Below are positions 24,729-33,531 of a stretch of DNA of 64,000 bases, piece by piece. Location: assembly GCF_001685355.1 (NCBI RefSeq), contig NZ_CP016438.1, forward strand, positions 3,286,001 through 3,350,000, given 5' to 3'. Made by a program: the position numbers and the translations under genes. The DNA comes from Streptomyces lincolnensis (GTDB lineage: Bacteria > Actinomycetota > Actinomycetes > Streptomycetales > Streptomycetaceae). The stretch's first letter is position 1; each line of letters starts with the position of its first letter. The notes under the pieces are model-generated. The model made no database searches, was not told the origin of the DNA, and saw only the letters and a program-made list of their open reading frames with translations.

Positions 24729-25739
24729 ATGCCGCACTGGTCCGTCTACACCGGCAAGAGCGAACCGCACGACGGCATCACCGACCTGCCCGCCCCGCCC
24801 CCGTGGCGGGCGTTCGACGGCGGGCCCGCGCTGCCGCCGCCCGGCGACACCGACGACGAGGCAGCCGTCTCGCCCGACCGGCTGCACCGCGCCCGCACCT
24901 ACGTGGCCACCCCGGAGAGCGTCCAGCTCGTCAACGCCGCCCTCTGCCTGCGCCGCCCGCTGCTGGTCACCGGCCCGCCCGGCACCGGCAAGTCGTCACT
25001 GGCGTACGCGGTGGCGCGCGAGCTGGGTCTCGGCCCGGTCCTGCGCTGGAACATCACCAGCCGCAGCACCCTCGCCGACGGCCTCTACCAGTACGACCCG
25101 CTGTCCCGCCTCTACGCGGCCCGCCCCGGCGGAGGGCGCGACCGCGGCGGCGTCGAGGACCATCTGCGTCTCGGCCCGCTCGGCACGGCGCTCCTCCCCT
25201 ACGACCGTCCCCGCGCCCTCCTCGTCGACGAGCTCGACAAGAGCGACCTCGACCTGCCCAACGATCTGCTGAACGTCCTGGAGGAGGGCCAGTTCGAGAT
25301 CCCCGAACTGGTCCGCGCGGCCCGCCACTCGGCGGACGGCACAGCCGAGGTCCTCACGGACGGCACGGATGCCCCGGTCCCCGTGCGACGCGGCCGGGTC
25401 CGTTGCCGCGCCTTTCCCTTCGTCGTCCTGACCAGCAACGGCGAGCGCGAGTTCCCGCCGGCCTTCCTGCGCCGCTGCGTACGCCTGAAGCTCCGCCGCC
25501 CCGACCAGAAACAGCTCACCGAGATCGTCCGCGCCCACCTCGGCGCCCCGAACGACCAGATGCAGTCCCTCATCAAAAGCTTCCTGGACCGCGCGACCAG
25601 CGGCGAACTGGCAACGGACCAGCTCCTCAACGCCATCTACCTCACCGGCGTGGCAGGCCTCGACGCCGAGTCCCGCGACCACCTGGCCGAGCAGCTGATG
25701 CCCTACCTGAGCGCGACGGCGGACGGCGATGGGTTCTGA
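24729..25739 (+). CDS. MoxR-type AAA+ ATPase
   Basis: 336 residues. Walker A GPPGTGKS (82-89), Walker B LLVDELDKSD (164-173), sensor-1 region VVLTSNGEREFP and arginine-finger PAFLRRCVRLKL define a MoxR-like AAA+ ATPase, acting as an oligomeric remodelling machine with vWA partners. An insert rich in Asp and Val (about 200-220) lies between Walker B and sensor 1. The first 50 residues are a Pro-rich N-terminal extension. It starts 36 bases after the protease gene and its last 11 bases overlap the next gene, so ATPase and partner are made together. It should couple ATP hydrolysis to activation or restraint of the protease effector. Confidence 0.87.
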   Translation: MPHWSVYTGKSEPHDGITDLPAPPPWRAFDGGPALPPPGDTDDEAAVSPDRLHRARTYVATPESVQLVNAALCLRRPLLVTGPPGTGKSSLAYAVARELGLGPVLRWNITSRSTLADGLYQYDPLSRLYAARPGGGRDRGGVEDHLRLGPLGTALLPYDRPRALLVDELDKSDLDLPNDLLNVLEEGQFEIPELVRAARHSADGTAEVLTDGTDAPVPVRRGRVRCRAFPFVVLTSNGEREFPPAFLRRCVRLKLRRPDQKQLTEIVRAHLGAPNDQMQSLIKSFLDRATSGELATDQLLNAIYLTGVAGLDAESRDHLAEQLMPYLSATADGDGF

Positions 25740-28700
25740 CGACGGGAGCGGGGGACCGAGGAGGGCCGGGGAGCCGGGCGGTCCCAGGACGGCTCGCGGC
25801 CCCCTGACCGGCGACGACGCGTCCGCCGTCGTACGGCTGACGGCGGCGCTGGCCGCCGCGGCAGGCTCCGGGACGCCCGGCCCGACCCCTCGCGAGCTGG
25901 CCGAACTGCTGTGGCTGGCACAGAAGTTGGCGACGCCGGGCAGTCATCGCGAGGCACCCGAGAAGCCCACGCCCGCCGGCCGCCCGGCGCCCGCCCCCGT
26001 CGGCGTATCACCACACCCGGCCCCCCGGCCGAAGCCCGGCCCGCCACCGGCTCCCCCACCGCCCCCGGCCCCCGACGGCCGCATCCCCCTGCACCTGCCC
26101 GAGCGGACCGGCACCCCCACCACCCAACTCCTCGCCCCCGCACCGCCGATGTTGCCCCACCCGCTCGCACTGCAGCGCGCCCTACGCCCCCTGAAGCGAC
26201 GCGTCCCCGCGCCCCCCGCGCGTGTGCTGGACGAGCTGGCCACGGCCGACCGGATCGCCCGCCTCGGCGCGCGCCCGGACGTGTGGCTACCCGTCCTTCG
26301 CCCGGCGCTGGACCGCTGGCTGCGCCTGAACCTGGTGTACGACACCGGCCCCACGATGCCGGTCTGGCGCCCCTTGGTCCGCGAACTGCACACCGTGCTC
26401 GCTCAGTCGGGCGTCTTCCGCACGGTTACCCTGCATCTGGCTGGCCCCGACGGCCGCGCCCACCACGTCCCCGCCCTCGCGGACGGCCGCACCGTCACCC
26501 TGGTGATCAGCGACTGCATGGGCCCGCAATGGCGCCCCGGCCCCGCGGGCGAACGCTGGTACCGCACACTCCGCCGCTGGGCGACCCGTATGCCGCTGGC
26601 CGTCGTACAGCCGCTGCCCGAGCGGCTGTGGCCCACCACGGCGCTCCCCGCCGAACCGGGCCTGCTGACGGCCCCGTCCACCGCGGCCCCGTCGTCAATG
26701 CTCGCCTTCACTCCGTACGACCCCGACGCGCCACGCGCCCCCGCCTCCGCGCTCACCCTCCCGGTCCTGGAACCAGGCCCGGCCTGGCTCGCCAACTGGG
26801 CGGCGCTGATCGCCGATCCGGGCGGTGCCCGGATGCCGGGTGCGGCGGCACGGCTGCCGCCCGCGCCCACCGGCGTCGCCGAGCCGTCAAGGCCCGACAT
26901 CGCCTCCCTCCCCCCACGCGACCTGGTCCTGCACTTCCGCGCCACCGCGTCCCCGGAAGCCTTCCGCCTCGCCGGCCATCTCTCCCTCGCGGTCCCCTCC
27001 CTGCCGGTCATGCGCCTCGTCCAACGCGCCCTGGAAGGCAGCCCACGCCCCCAGCACCTCGCCGAGGTGATCCTCAGCGGCATGCTCACGACGGTGCCGG
27101 GCCCGCCGGGTTCGTACGCGTTCCGTCCCGGCGTACGGGATCTGCTGCTGCGGACCCTGCCGCGTACGGCGCGCGGGCGTACGCGTGAATTCCTCGCACG
27201 GGTGGGCGGGTTGATCGACGAGCAGGCGGGGCTGACGGCGGGTGAGTTCCGGGCGGAGGCGGGGGGCGGGGGTGCGGTGTTCGCGACGGTGAGCGAGGAG
27301 ACGGTACGGCGGCTGGGTGGGAGCGGGGCCGGGGAGGGGCTGGTCCTGGGCCGGTATCGGCCGGTGGAGGCGAGGATCGCGGGGCAGCGGATGTGGGAGG
27401 CGGTGGACGTACGGACCGAGCGGCGGGTGGTGGTCCACCGGTATCCGGAGCAGACGTCGGGTCCGGACCTCTTCCTGCGGCAGGCGGCCGTGCTGGCCGA
27501 GCTTCGGCATCCGAACGTGGTGCCGGTGGTGGACTTCGGCATGGAGGGTGAACAGCCCTATATGGTCGCGGAGTTCATCGAGGGGGTGACCGTGGCCGAG
27601 CTGGAGTCGGGCAGCGGTCCGGGAGTCTCCGCCGGTGTGCACGAGCGGGTGCGACGGGGCGTCGAATCGGGGCTTCAGGCGATCCATGCACGCGGTCTGG
27701 TGCGTGGCCCGGAGGGCTGGGACGGCGTCCTGCTGAAGCCGTACGGTACGGCCGTGCTCACTCGGTTCACCTTGGGCGAGCAGTCGGTTCACCACAGCGT
27801 GGCGAGCGACCCGCAGGCGTTCCGCGATCTGTTGGAGGGCCTGGCCCGGCGCGAACCGGACGCCGCGGACACCGGGTGGACGGAGCCACTGCACATCACC
27901 CTGCTCGGTCCCCCGCGCCTCGGCCACAACCCTGTGCCGTCCCCGGAGGCACTGGCCATGCTGAGCATGCTGGTCCTCAGACAGGGTTGCCGGGTGCCCA
28001 GCGCCGAGCTGGCCTCAGGCCTGTGGGAGCAACCGCCCGCCGAGCCCGACACCGCTGTCCGCCACCTGTCCCTGGAGCTGCGGCGGCTCCTCGGACCGGG
28101 CACCATCGCCAGAGCTCGGAACCACTACGCCCTCCACGCACCGGACGCCTACGTCGACGTACTCCAGTGCGAGATGCTGCTTGCCTCCCGCACCCAGGAC
28201 CTCCGCGCCCGACGCACCACAGTCCAGCAGGTGTTGGCCCTCTGGTACGGCGACCCCCTCGCCGACATCCCCGGCCCCGCCGCCCGGGCCACCCGCACCC
28301 GCCTCCGCGCCCTGCGCCTCACCCTCTGCGCCACCCGCGCCGAACTCGACCTGGAACTCGGCGACTTCACCCAGGCCGCCGCCGACCTCGCCCCCCTCAT
28401 CCAGGAGCACCCCGACCGTCAGGACTTCCGCCGCCTACACATCCTCGCGCTGAAGGGCCAGGGCCGGATCACCGAGGCCATCGAGGCGTACGAGTCCTAC
28501 GAGGAGCACTGGCAGCGGCAGTACACCGACCCCCTCGACCCCACCTTCCAGGAGCTGTACCGCGACCTGCGCACCGCACCGGAGCGTTCGCGGCCCACGA
28601 TCGTCTTCGAGATCTCCGGCGGCGAGGACCCGTACGACACCCTCGGCCAGGCCGTGACCAGCCTCCTGGCCCGCGGCGATCTGCCCACGCACCAGTACGA

Positions 28701-30306
28701 GGTACTGGCCCGCGACAACGGCTACGTCGTCCTCACCGAACCCGAGGCACACGTGCTGCCCGTCCTGGTCGCCGTACTGCGCAGACTGCCCGGGCACCTC
28801 GCCGCACTGGACGACCCGCCGCAGGTCCGGGTCACGTTCTGGCACAGTCCGTGGTTCGCGGGCCCGGGCCAGCCCGTCGTACCGCCGCAGGTGCAGGGCG
28901 TTCTCGACGACTCGTCGGCGGATGTGACGGTAGTCGTCTCCCCCACGCTGCACGAGGAGTTCGCGAACAGCTCGGCCGCGGACGCGGGACGCTTCCAGCC
29001 GCTGTGGACGGGAGACCAGACCTCGCCCGTCGCCTGGTACTGCCCGCTGCATCTGTCGCCGCCGCAGACCGAGTCGCGCGACCTGGTGCGCGGCGCGTTC
29101 CGCACCGGGGACGTCACCCGGCTCGATCCCCCGGAACCGGGTCGCACGGCCGTCGTACTCTCCCCGCCCGACGGCCCCTTGACCCTTCTCGACCCGGCTC
29201 ATCCCTGGGGCAGGCGCCCGCCGCGGCCCATGGCGTACTACGAGGTCGACCTCACCGTCCACCAGGCCGCCCACTCGGTCTCCCTGCCGAGCTCCGGCGG
29301 CGGAGCCTTCGCGGCGTCCGTCAAACTGTCCTGGCACGTCGACGACCCGGTCGCCTTCGTGCGGGCCGAGACCGAGAACGTCTCCGAGATCCTTCTCGAA
29401 CACCTTCTGAAGGAAGCGGCTCGCATCACCCGCCGCCACCCCCTGCGCCGCGCGGGCGCCGCCCAGCAGGCACTCCGCAGCGGGCTGCGCAAATGGCCGG
29501 TGCCGGGCCTGTCGGTGACCTGCTCGGTGGGGCTGACCCCGGAGGGCGATCCGGCGCCCGCGCCACAGACAGCCGCGTCACAGACCCGCCCCCCGTCCCA
29601 CTCCCCCCTCACCACCGTCCTCCGCGGAGCCGAAACCGTCCTCATCGGCTTCGACGGCCCCCTCACCCGCCTCTTCACGACGAGGGCCGCCCGCAGCGCC
29701 GCCCTTGAACTCCTCTCCCTGGCCGTCGAGGACCGCGATCCGGCCGACGCGCTGGAGGGCCGCCCTCTCACGGGCCCCGGCGGGCCGATCCCCTTGCAGG
29801 AGGAGCTCGTGCACCCGTTGGAGGTGCTCCGCGCCTTCGCCGGCAGCAGCCTCGGACCAGATCTACGACGACGCCTGGACGACCTCGAGCTGCGCGCCGT
29901 CCGGAACACCTATCCGACCCCGGACGCCCACGCGCTCATCCGCGCCCTGAACGGCTCCGGGCGCCGCGTGGAGGTCGTGACGGACGTCAGTAAGCAGGCC
30001 GCTCTGCGCTGCCTGGGCCACCACGGCCTTCCGCAGAGCAACGTCCACGGCCGCAGCGAGAACCTCGCCCTGCTGATGCCGAACCCGGACTGCCTGCTGC
30101 GTGCGCTGAAGCTCCCCGGCCGCCCCACGCCCACCGGCCTCCTGCTCACCTCGTCCGCCGCGGAACACACCGCCGCCACCCGCCTGGGCCTGCGCTGCAT
30201 CGGCTACGCCGACATCCCCGCCACGGAACGGCGGCTCCGCAAGGCCGGCTGCGAGGAAATCCTCACCTCCCTCGAACCTCTCCTGGACGCCGCCCGCGCC
30301 CTGTGA
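25729..30306 (+). CDS. SAV_2336-type multidomain protein: vWA-like, pseudokinase, SARP/BTAD, HAD-like
   Basis: 1525 residues with an unusual chain of domains. Residues 71-118 are a Pro-rich linker. About 180-300 look like a vWA domain (LNLVYDTGPTM in the MIDAS position, later VTLVISDCMGP). About 380-510 are helical, as in SAV_2336 proteins. About 535-690 are a protein-kinase fold with VVVHRYP at the VAIK position and no HRD or DFG, so a pseudokinase. About 720-805 resemble a winged helix (ITLLGPPRLG, PSAELASGLW) and 806-945 a BTAD/TPR block as in SARP/AfsR. About 955-1250 is unassigned. About 1295-1525 is a HAD-like fold (LIGFDGPLTRLF; VVTDVS) lacking the final acidic motif. It overlaps the MoxR gene by 11 bases. 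It probably supplies the vWA and sensor arms of the ternary system; the domain edges are my reading. Confidence 0.7.
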   Translation: MGSDDGSGGPRRAGEPGGPRTARGPLTGDDASAVVRLTAALAAAAGSGTPGPTPRELAELLWLAQKLATPGSHREAPEKPTPAGRPAPAPVGVSPHPAPRPKPGPPPAPPPPPAPDGRIPLHLPERTGTPTTQLLAPAPPMLPHPLALQRALRPLKRRVPAPPARVLDELATADRIARLGARPDVWLPVLRPALDRWLRLNLVYDTGPTMPVWRPLVRELHTVLAQSGVFRTVTLHLAGPDGRAHHVPALADGRTVTLVISDCMGPQWRPGPAGERWYRTLRRWATRMPLAVVQPLPERLWPTTALPAEPGLLTAPSTAAPSSMLAFTPYDPDAPRAPASALTLPVLEPGPAWLANWAALIADPGGARMPGAAARLPPAPTGVAEPSRPDIASLPPRDLVLHFRATASPEAFRLAGHLSLAVPSLPVMRLVQRALEGSPRPQHLAEVILSGMLTTVPGPPGSYAFRPGVRDLLLRTLPRTARGRTREFLARVGGLIDEQAGLTAGEFRAEAGGGGAVFATVSEETVRRLGGSGAGEGLVLGRYRPVEARIAGQRMWEAVDVRTERRVVVHRYPEQTSGPDLFLRQAAVLAELRHPNVVPVVDFGMEGEQPYMVAEFIEGVTVAELESGSGPGVSAGVHERVRRGVESGLQAIHARGLVRGPEGWDGVLLKPYGTAVLTRFTLGEQSVHHSVASDPQAFRDLLEGLARREPDAADTGWTEPLHITLLGPPRLGHNPVPSPEALAMLSMLVLRQGCRVPSAELASGLWEQPPAEPDTAVRHLSLELRRLLGPGTIARARNHYALHAPDAYVDVLQCEMLLASRTQDLRARRTTVQQVLALWYGDPLADIPGPAARATRTRLRALRLTLCATRAELDLELGDFTQAAADLAPLIQEHPDRQDFRRLHILALKGQGRITEAIEAYESYEEHWQRQYTDPLDPTFQELYRDLRTAPERSRPTIVFEISGGEDPYDTLGQAVTSLLARGDLPTHQYEVLARDNGYVVLTEPEAHVLPVLVAVLRRLPGHLAALDDPPQVRVTFWHSPWFAGPGQPVVPPQVQGVLDDSSADVTVVVSPTLHEEFANSSAADAGRFQPLWTGDQTSPVAWYCPLHLSPPQTESRDLVRGAFRTGDVTRLDPPEPGRTAVVLSPPDGPLTLLDPAHPWGRRPPRPMAYYEVDLTVHQAAHSVSLPSSGGGAFAASVKLSWHVDDPVAFVRAETENVSEILLEHLLKEAARITRRHPLRRAGAAQQALRSGLRKWPVPGLSVTCSVGLTPEGDPAPAPQTAASQTRPPSHSPLTTVLRGAETVLIGFDGPLTRLFTTRAARSAALELLSLAVEDRDPADALEGRPLTGPGGPIPLQEELVHPLEVLRAFAGSSLGPDLRRRLDDLELRAVRNTYPTPDAHALIRALNGSGRRVEVVTDVSKQAALRCLGHHGLPQSNVHGRSENLALLMPNPDCLLRALKLPGRPTPTGLLLTSSAAEHTAATRLGLRCIGYADIPATERRLRKAGCEEILTSLEPLLDAARAL

Positions 30307-30479
30307 CCCCACGTCAGACCCTTTACGCTCCCCTCCATAGGGCGCGGATGACAAAACCCCCATTCAGCCGCTCCCCACCCGGCCCACCATAAAAGGCGCC
30401 CCGCCCTCACCCCCCACACGATGCCAGTGAGGCCCGCCACCCGGCGCGGCCACGGTCTGTGCTCTCGGGAGGACCTGCC

Positions 30480-31517
30480 ATGACCGCCAGTCTGGAGCAG
30501 CTGCGCCGCTGCCACTTCGCCGTCGATCTGGGTGCGGCGAGGACGCGGGTGTACGTGAAGGGGGCCGGGCTCGTCGTGGACCAGCCGTCCGCCGCCGCCG
30601 TGAACACCCGTACCGGCGCGCTGATCGCGGTCGGCGAGTTCGCGGAGAAGATGACGGGCCGTACGCCCGACTACATCCGCGTCGTCAGGCCCGTGTCCGG
30701 TGGGACGGTGGTCGACATCGAGATGGCGCAGCGCATGCTGCGGCATCTGCTCGGCGACAAGATGCGCCGCGCGCTGCGCCGCAAGCCCCGGCTGCGGGCC
30801 GCCGCCTGCACCCCGCACGACGCCGACCCGCTGGCCCAGCGGGCGGCGATCGAGACGCTCGTCGGGCTCGGGGCGCGGCGGGTGGAGCTCGTGGACACGC
30901 TGATCGCCGCGGCCGTGGGCTGCGGGCTGCCCGTCGAGCGGGCGGAGGCCACCATGATCATGGTGTGCGGGGCAGCCGCGACGCAGGTCGCCGTGCTCTC
31001 CCTCGGGTCGATCGTGACCGCCGAGCGGATCCCGGTCGGCGGTGAGGCCGTGGACCACGCGATCGTGCAGCACCTGCGTCACGAGCACGAGCTGATGCTG
31101 CCCAGCCAGTCCGTACGACCGCTTCAGCTGACCCTCTCCGGCAACGGCCTCACCCCGCAGGGCCCCGCCTCCACCGAGATCCACGGCCGGGACGTGGCCA
31201 CCGGCCTCGCCCGTTCCGTGCAGGTCGACACCGCCGCCGTGCGGGACGCGATCGAGACCCCGCTGACCGCCGTCCTGGACGGCATCGGCCGGGTGCTGCG
31301 CAACTGCCCGCCCGACCTGGTCGCCGATCTCGCCGACCGCGGGATCATGATGGTCGGCGGCAGCGCGCTGCTGCCCGGCTTCGACCAGATGCTGCGGCAG
31401 GCGACGGGCATGCCGGTGCACATCGCCGAGCGGCCGGACGTGTGTGCCGCCCAGGGCCTCGGCTACATGCTGGAGGGCCGGATCGAGCCACTGGCACTGG
31501 ACCCGCTGGCCACCTGA
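30480..31517 (+). CDS. Mbl-like MreB-family actin
   Basis: 345-residue actin-fold ATPase. Phosphate-1 motif AVDLGAARTRVYV, connect/phosphate-2 region MVCGAAATQVAVLSLGSIV and the adenosine motif MMVGGSALLPGFDQML are visible. It is shorter and more divergent than canonical MreB and matches the second, Mbl-type homologue of Streptomyces (SCO2451 in S. coelicolor), which contributes to aerial hyphae and spore walls rather than vegetative growth. ATG 30480 follows CGGGAGGA. The 173 bases upstream contain no gene, only the likely promoter. The GAF kinase gene starts 10 bases after its stop, so the two are co-transcribed. Confidence 0.85.
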   Translation: MTASLEQLRRCHFAVDLGAARTRVYVKGAGLVVDQPSAAAVNTRTGALIAVGEFAEKMTGRTPDYIRVVRPVSGGTVVDIEMAQRMLRHLLGDKMRRALRRKPRLRAAACTPHDADPLAQRAAIETLVGLGARRVELVDTLIAAAVGCGLPVERAEATMIMVCGAAATQVAVLSLGSIVTAERIPVGGEAVDHAIVQHLRHEHELMLPSQSVRPLQLTLSGNGLTPQGPASTEIHGRDVATGLARSVQVDTAAVRDAIETPLTAVLDGIGRVLRNCPPDLVADLADRGIMMVGGSALLPGFDQMLRQATGMPVHIAERPDVCAAQGLGYMLEGRIEPLALDPLAT

Positions 31518-31527
31518 CGCGCCCCGC

Positions 31528-32937
31528 ATGAGCGGCCCCCTCCCCCGCCTGTCCCCTCTCCTCGAAGCCGTCCTGGGCGTCGGCACCGACCTCGAACTGC
31601 GCACCACCCTCCAGCGCATCGTGGACAGTGCGGCCGAGCTGACCGGCGCCCGGTGCGCGGCGCTCGGCACGCGGGACCCCGGGCAGGACGGCCTCGCGGA
31701 GATCCGCACCGCGGCCCCGGTGTCCCCGTCGCCCGGGCTCCTCAGCGTGCCGATCCATGTGGACGGCGAGGCGTTCGGCGATCTCCACCTGGCCGACAAG
31801 CGGTACGGTGCCCCGTTCACCGCCGAGGACGAACAGCTGCTGCACGTCCTCGCCGCGCAGGCCGGTATCGCGATCGGCAACGCCCGCCTGTACGAGGCGG
31901 CCCGGCAGCGCGAGCGCTGGATCGAGGGCGCCGCGGCCGTCACCACCGCGCTGCTCGCCGGCGAGGTGGCCGCGGACGCGCTGACGACGGTCGCCGAGCG
32001 GGCCCGGATCCTCGCCGACGCCTGCGCGGGCGTCATCCTCCAGCCCACCCCGGCGGGCGGCATGGAGATCGTGACCGCCTCGACGTACGACGACCCGGTC
32101 GGCATCGTCGGCACCACCATCGAGCCCGGCAGCGCGGTCCTGGAGCAACTCCTCGGCGGGGAACCGGTGTTCGTCGAGGACTCGGCGACCGACCCGCGCA
32201 TGACCACGCATGTGCGGCACCGGTTCGGGCCCAGCATGATGCTGCCGCTCCAGGCGGAGGGCCGGCTGATCGGCACCCTCGCCCTGCCCCGCCGCCGCGG
32301 CGAGCGCCCGTACACGCCGGCCGAACGGCTGCTGGCCGTCCAGTTCGCCTCCCAGGCCGCCCTCGCCCTGGTCCTCGCCGACGCCCGGCACAGCCGGGCC
32401 CGCCTCGCCGTCTACGAGGACCGCGACCGCATCGCCCGCGATCTGCACGACCTGGTGATCCAACGACTGTTCGCCACCGGCATGATGCTGGAGTCCACCC
32501 GGCGCCGGTGCCCGGACGACGACGTCCACGCCACCCTCGGCCGGGCCGTCGACGAACTCCAGTGGACCGTCCAGGAGGTCCGTACGGCGATCTTCGCGCT
32601 GCAACAGCCGCCCGCCGACGCCCCGACCGGTCTCCGCGCCAGGGTCCTGAAGGAGACGGCCGGCGCCGCCGCGCTGCTCGGCTTCAAGCCCTCCGCCCAC
32701 TTCACCGGCCCCGTCGAGCACCGCGTCCCCGACCGGGTCGCCGGCCAGTTGCTCACCGCCCTGCGCCGCGCCCTCGCCACCGCCTCCCGCCGCCCGGACG
32801 TCACCCGCGTCGAGGTCTCGGTCGACGCGACGGCGACGCTTCCGGACGACCGGGACGCCGTACGGCTGACGGTGTACGACGACGGGCGCGCGGACAGCGA
32901 GGACGGCACGACGACCGTCTGGCAGTCGCCCCTGTGA
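31528..32937 (+). CDS. GAF-domain histidine-kinase-like protein with incomplete ATPase
   Basis: 469 residues: two GAF domains (about 15-150 and 155-310), then a HisKA_3 dimerisation segment with the phosphoacceptor motif RDRIARDLHDLVIQRLFATG, as in DevS/NarX-type kinases. The following ATP-binding part is short and broken: the N-box position reads LRRALATASRRP without the usual Asn, the G1 box is only DDGRA, and the protein ends about 15 residues later with no G2 box. It may serve as a phosphoacceptor, a phosphatase or a ligand sensor that needs a partner. It follows the mbl-like gene by 10 bases; no response regulator is adjacent. Confidence 0.78.
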   Translation: MSGPLPRLSPLLEAVLGVGTDLELRTTLQRIVDSAAELTGARCAALGTRDPGQDGLAEIRTAAPVSPSPGLLSVPIHVDGEAFGDLHLADKRYGAPFTAEDEQLLHVLAAQAGIAIGNARLYEAARQRERWIEGAAAVTTALLAGEVAADALTTVAERARILADACAGVILQPTPAGGMEIVTASTYDDPVGIVGTTIEPGSAVLEQLLGGEPVFVEDSATDPRMTTHVRHRFGPSMMLPLQAEGRLIGTLALPRRRGERPYTPAERLLAVQFASQAALALVLADARHSRARLAVYEDRDRIARDLHDLVIQRLFATGMMLESTRRRCPDDDVHATLGRAVDELQWTVQEVRTAIFALQQPPADAPTGLRARVLKETAGAAALLGFKPSAHFTGPVEHRVPDRVAGQLLTALRRALATASRRPDVTRVEVSVDATATLPDDRDAVRLTVYDDGRADSEDGTTTVWQSPL

Positions 32938-33014
32938 GCCCGCACGCCCCTACGAAGGCTCGTGTCCCGGCGTTAAGGTGGGCGCACCGACGTCCAGGGT
33001 GAGAGGACGCATCC

Positions 33015-33506
33015 GTGCCTGGAACCGTCACCCGCATCGGTGTCACCGGACACCGCTCGATCCCCACGTCGATCCTCCCGGCGGTGCGCTCGGGCATGCG
33101 CAGACAACTCGGCGGCGAGCGCGGCCTGGAGGCGCTCAGTTCCCTCGCGGCCGGCGCGGATCAACTGTTCGCGAACATCGCCTTGGACAAGGGGATACCG
33201 GTGACGGCCGTCATCCCGGGCATGGACTACGAGGCCCATCTCGGCGGCGACGAGGCGCAGTCCGCGTACCGCAGGCTCCTCAAGGCGTGCGCGCACCGGG
33301 TGGACCTGCCGGTCGAACCGACCCACGAGCGGGCCTACTTGGCCGCCGGGCGCTGGATCGTGGATCACGCCGACCAGCTGGTCGCCGTGTGGGACGGGCA
33401 TCCGGCGCGTGGCGTCGGCGGCACGGGTGACGTGGTGGCGTACGCGCGGAGCACCGGGGTGCCGGTGACGGTGCTGTGGGAGCCCGGGGTGCGGCGCGAT
33501 CCCTGA
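33015..33506 (+). CDS. SLOG-type Rossmann nucleotide-binding protein
   Basis: 163 residues. Pattern of the SLOG (Smf/DprA-LOG) superfamily: RIGVTGHRSIP at the first strand, SLAAGADQLFANIALDKGIPVTAVIPG (two runs), and the late glycine loop GVGGTGDVVAYARSTGVPV. SLOG domains bind nucleotides or cytokinin-type derivatives and were proposed as sensors or generators of nucleotide signals in conflict systems, often with SLATT membrane effectors. A SLATT-type gene is directly convergent, 25 bases away. The GTG start has GAGAGGA 8 bases upstream. Confidence 0.72.
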   Translation: MPGTVTRIGVTGHRSIPTSILPAVRSGMRRQLGGERGLEALSSLAAGADQLFANIALDKGIPVTAVIPGMDYEAHLGGDEAQSAYRRLLKACAHRVDLPVEPTHERAYLAAGRWIVDHADQLVAVWDGHPARGVGGTGDVVAYARSTGVPVTVLWEPGVRRDP

Positions 33507-33531
33507 GCAGCCCACCTTTACTGACGTACCG

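Noticed and set aside
33507..33531. Terminator between SLOG and SLATT genes
   Set aside because: Only a 5-bp TGACG/CGTCA dyad is present, too weak to call.
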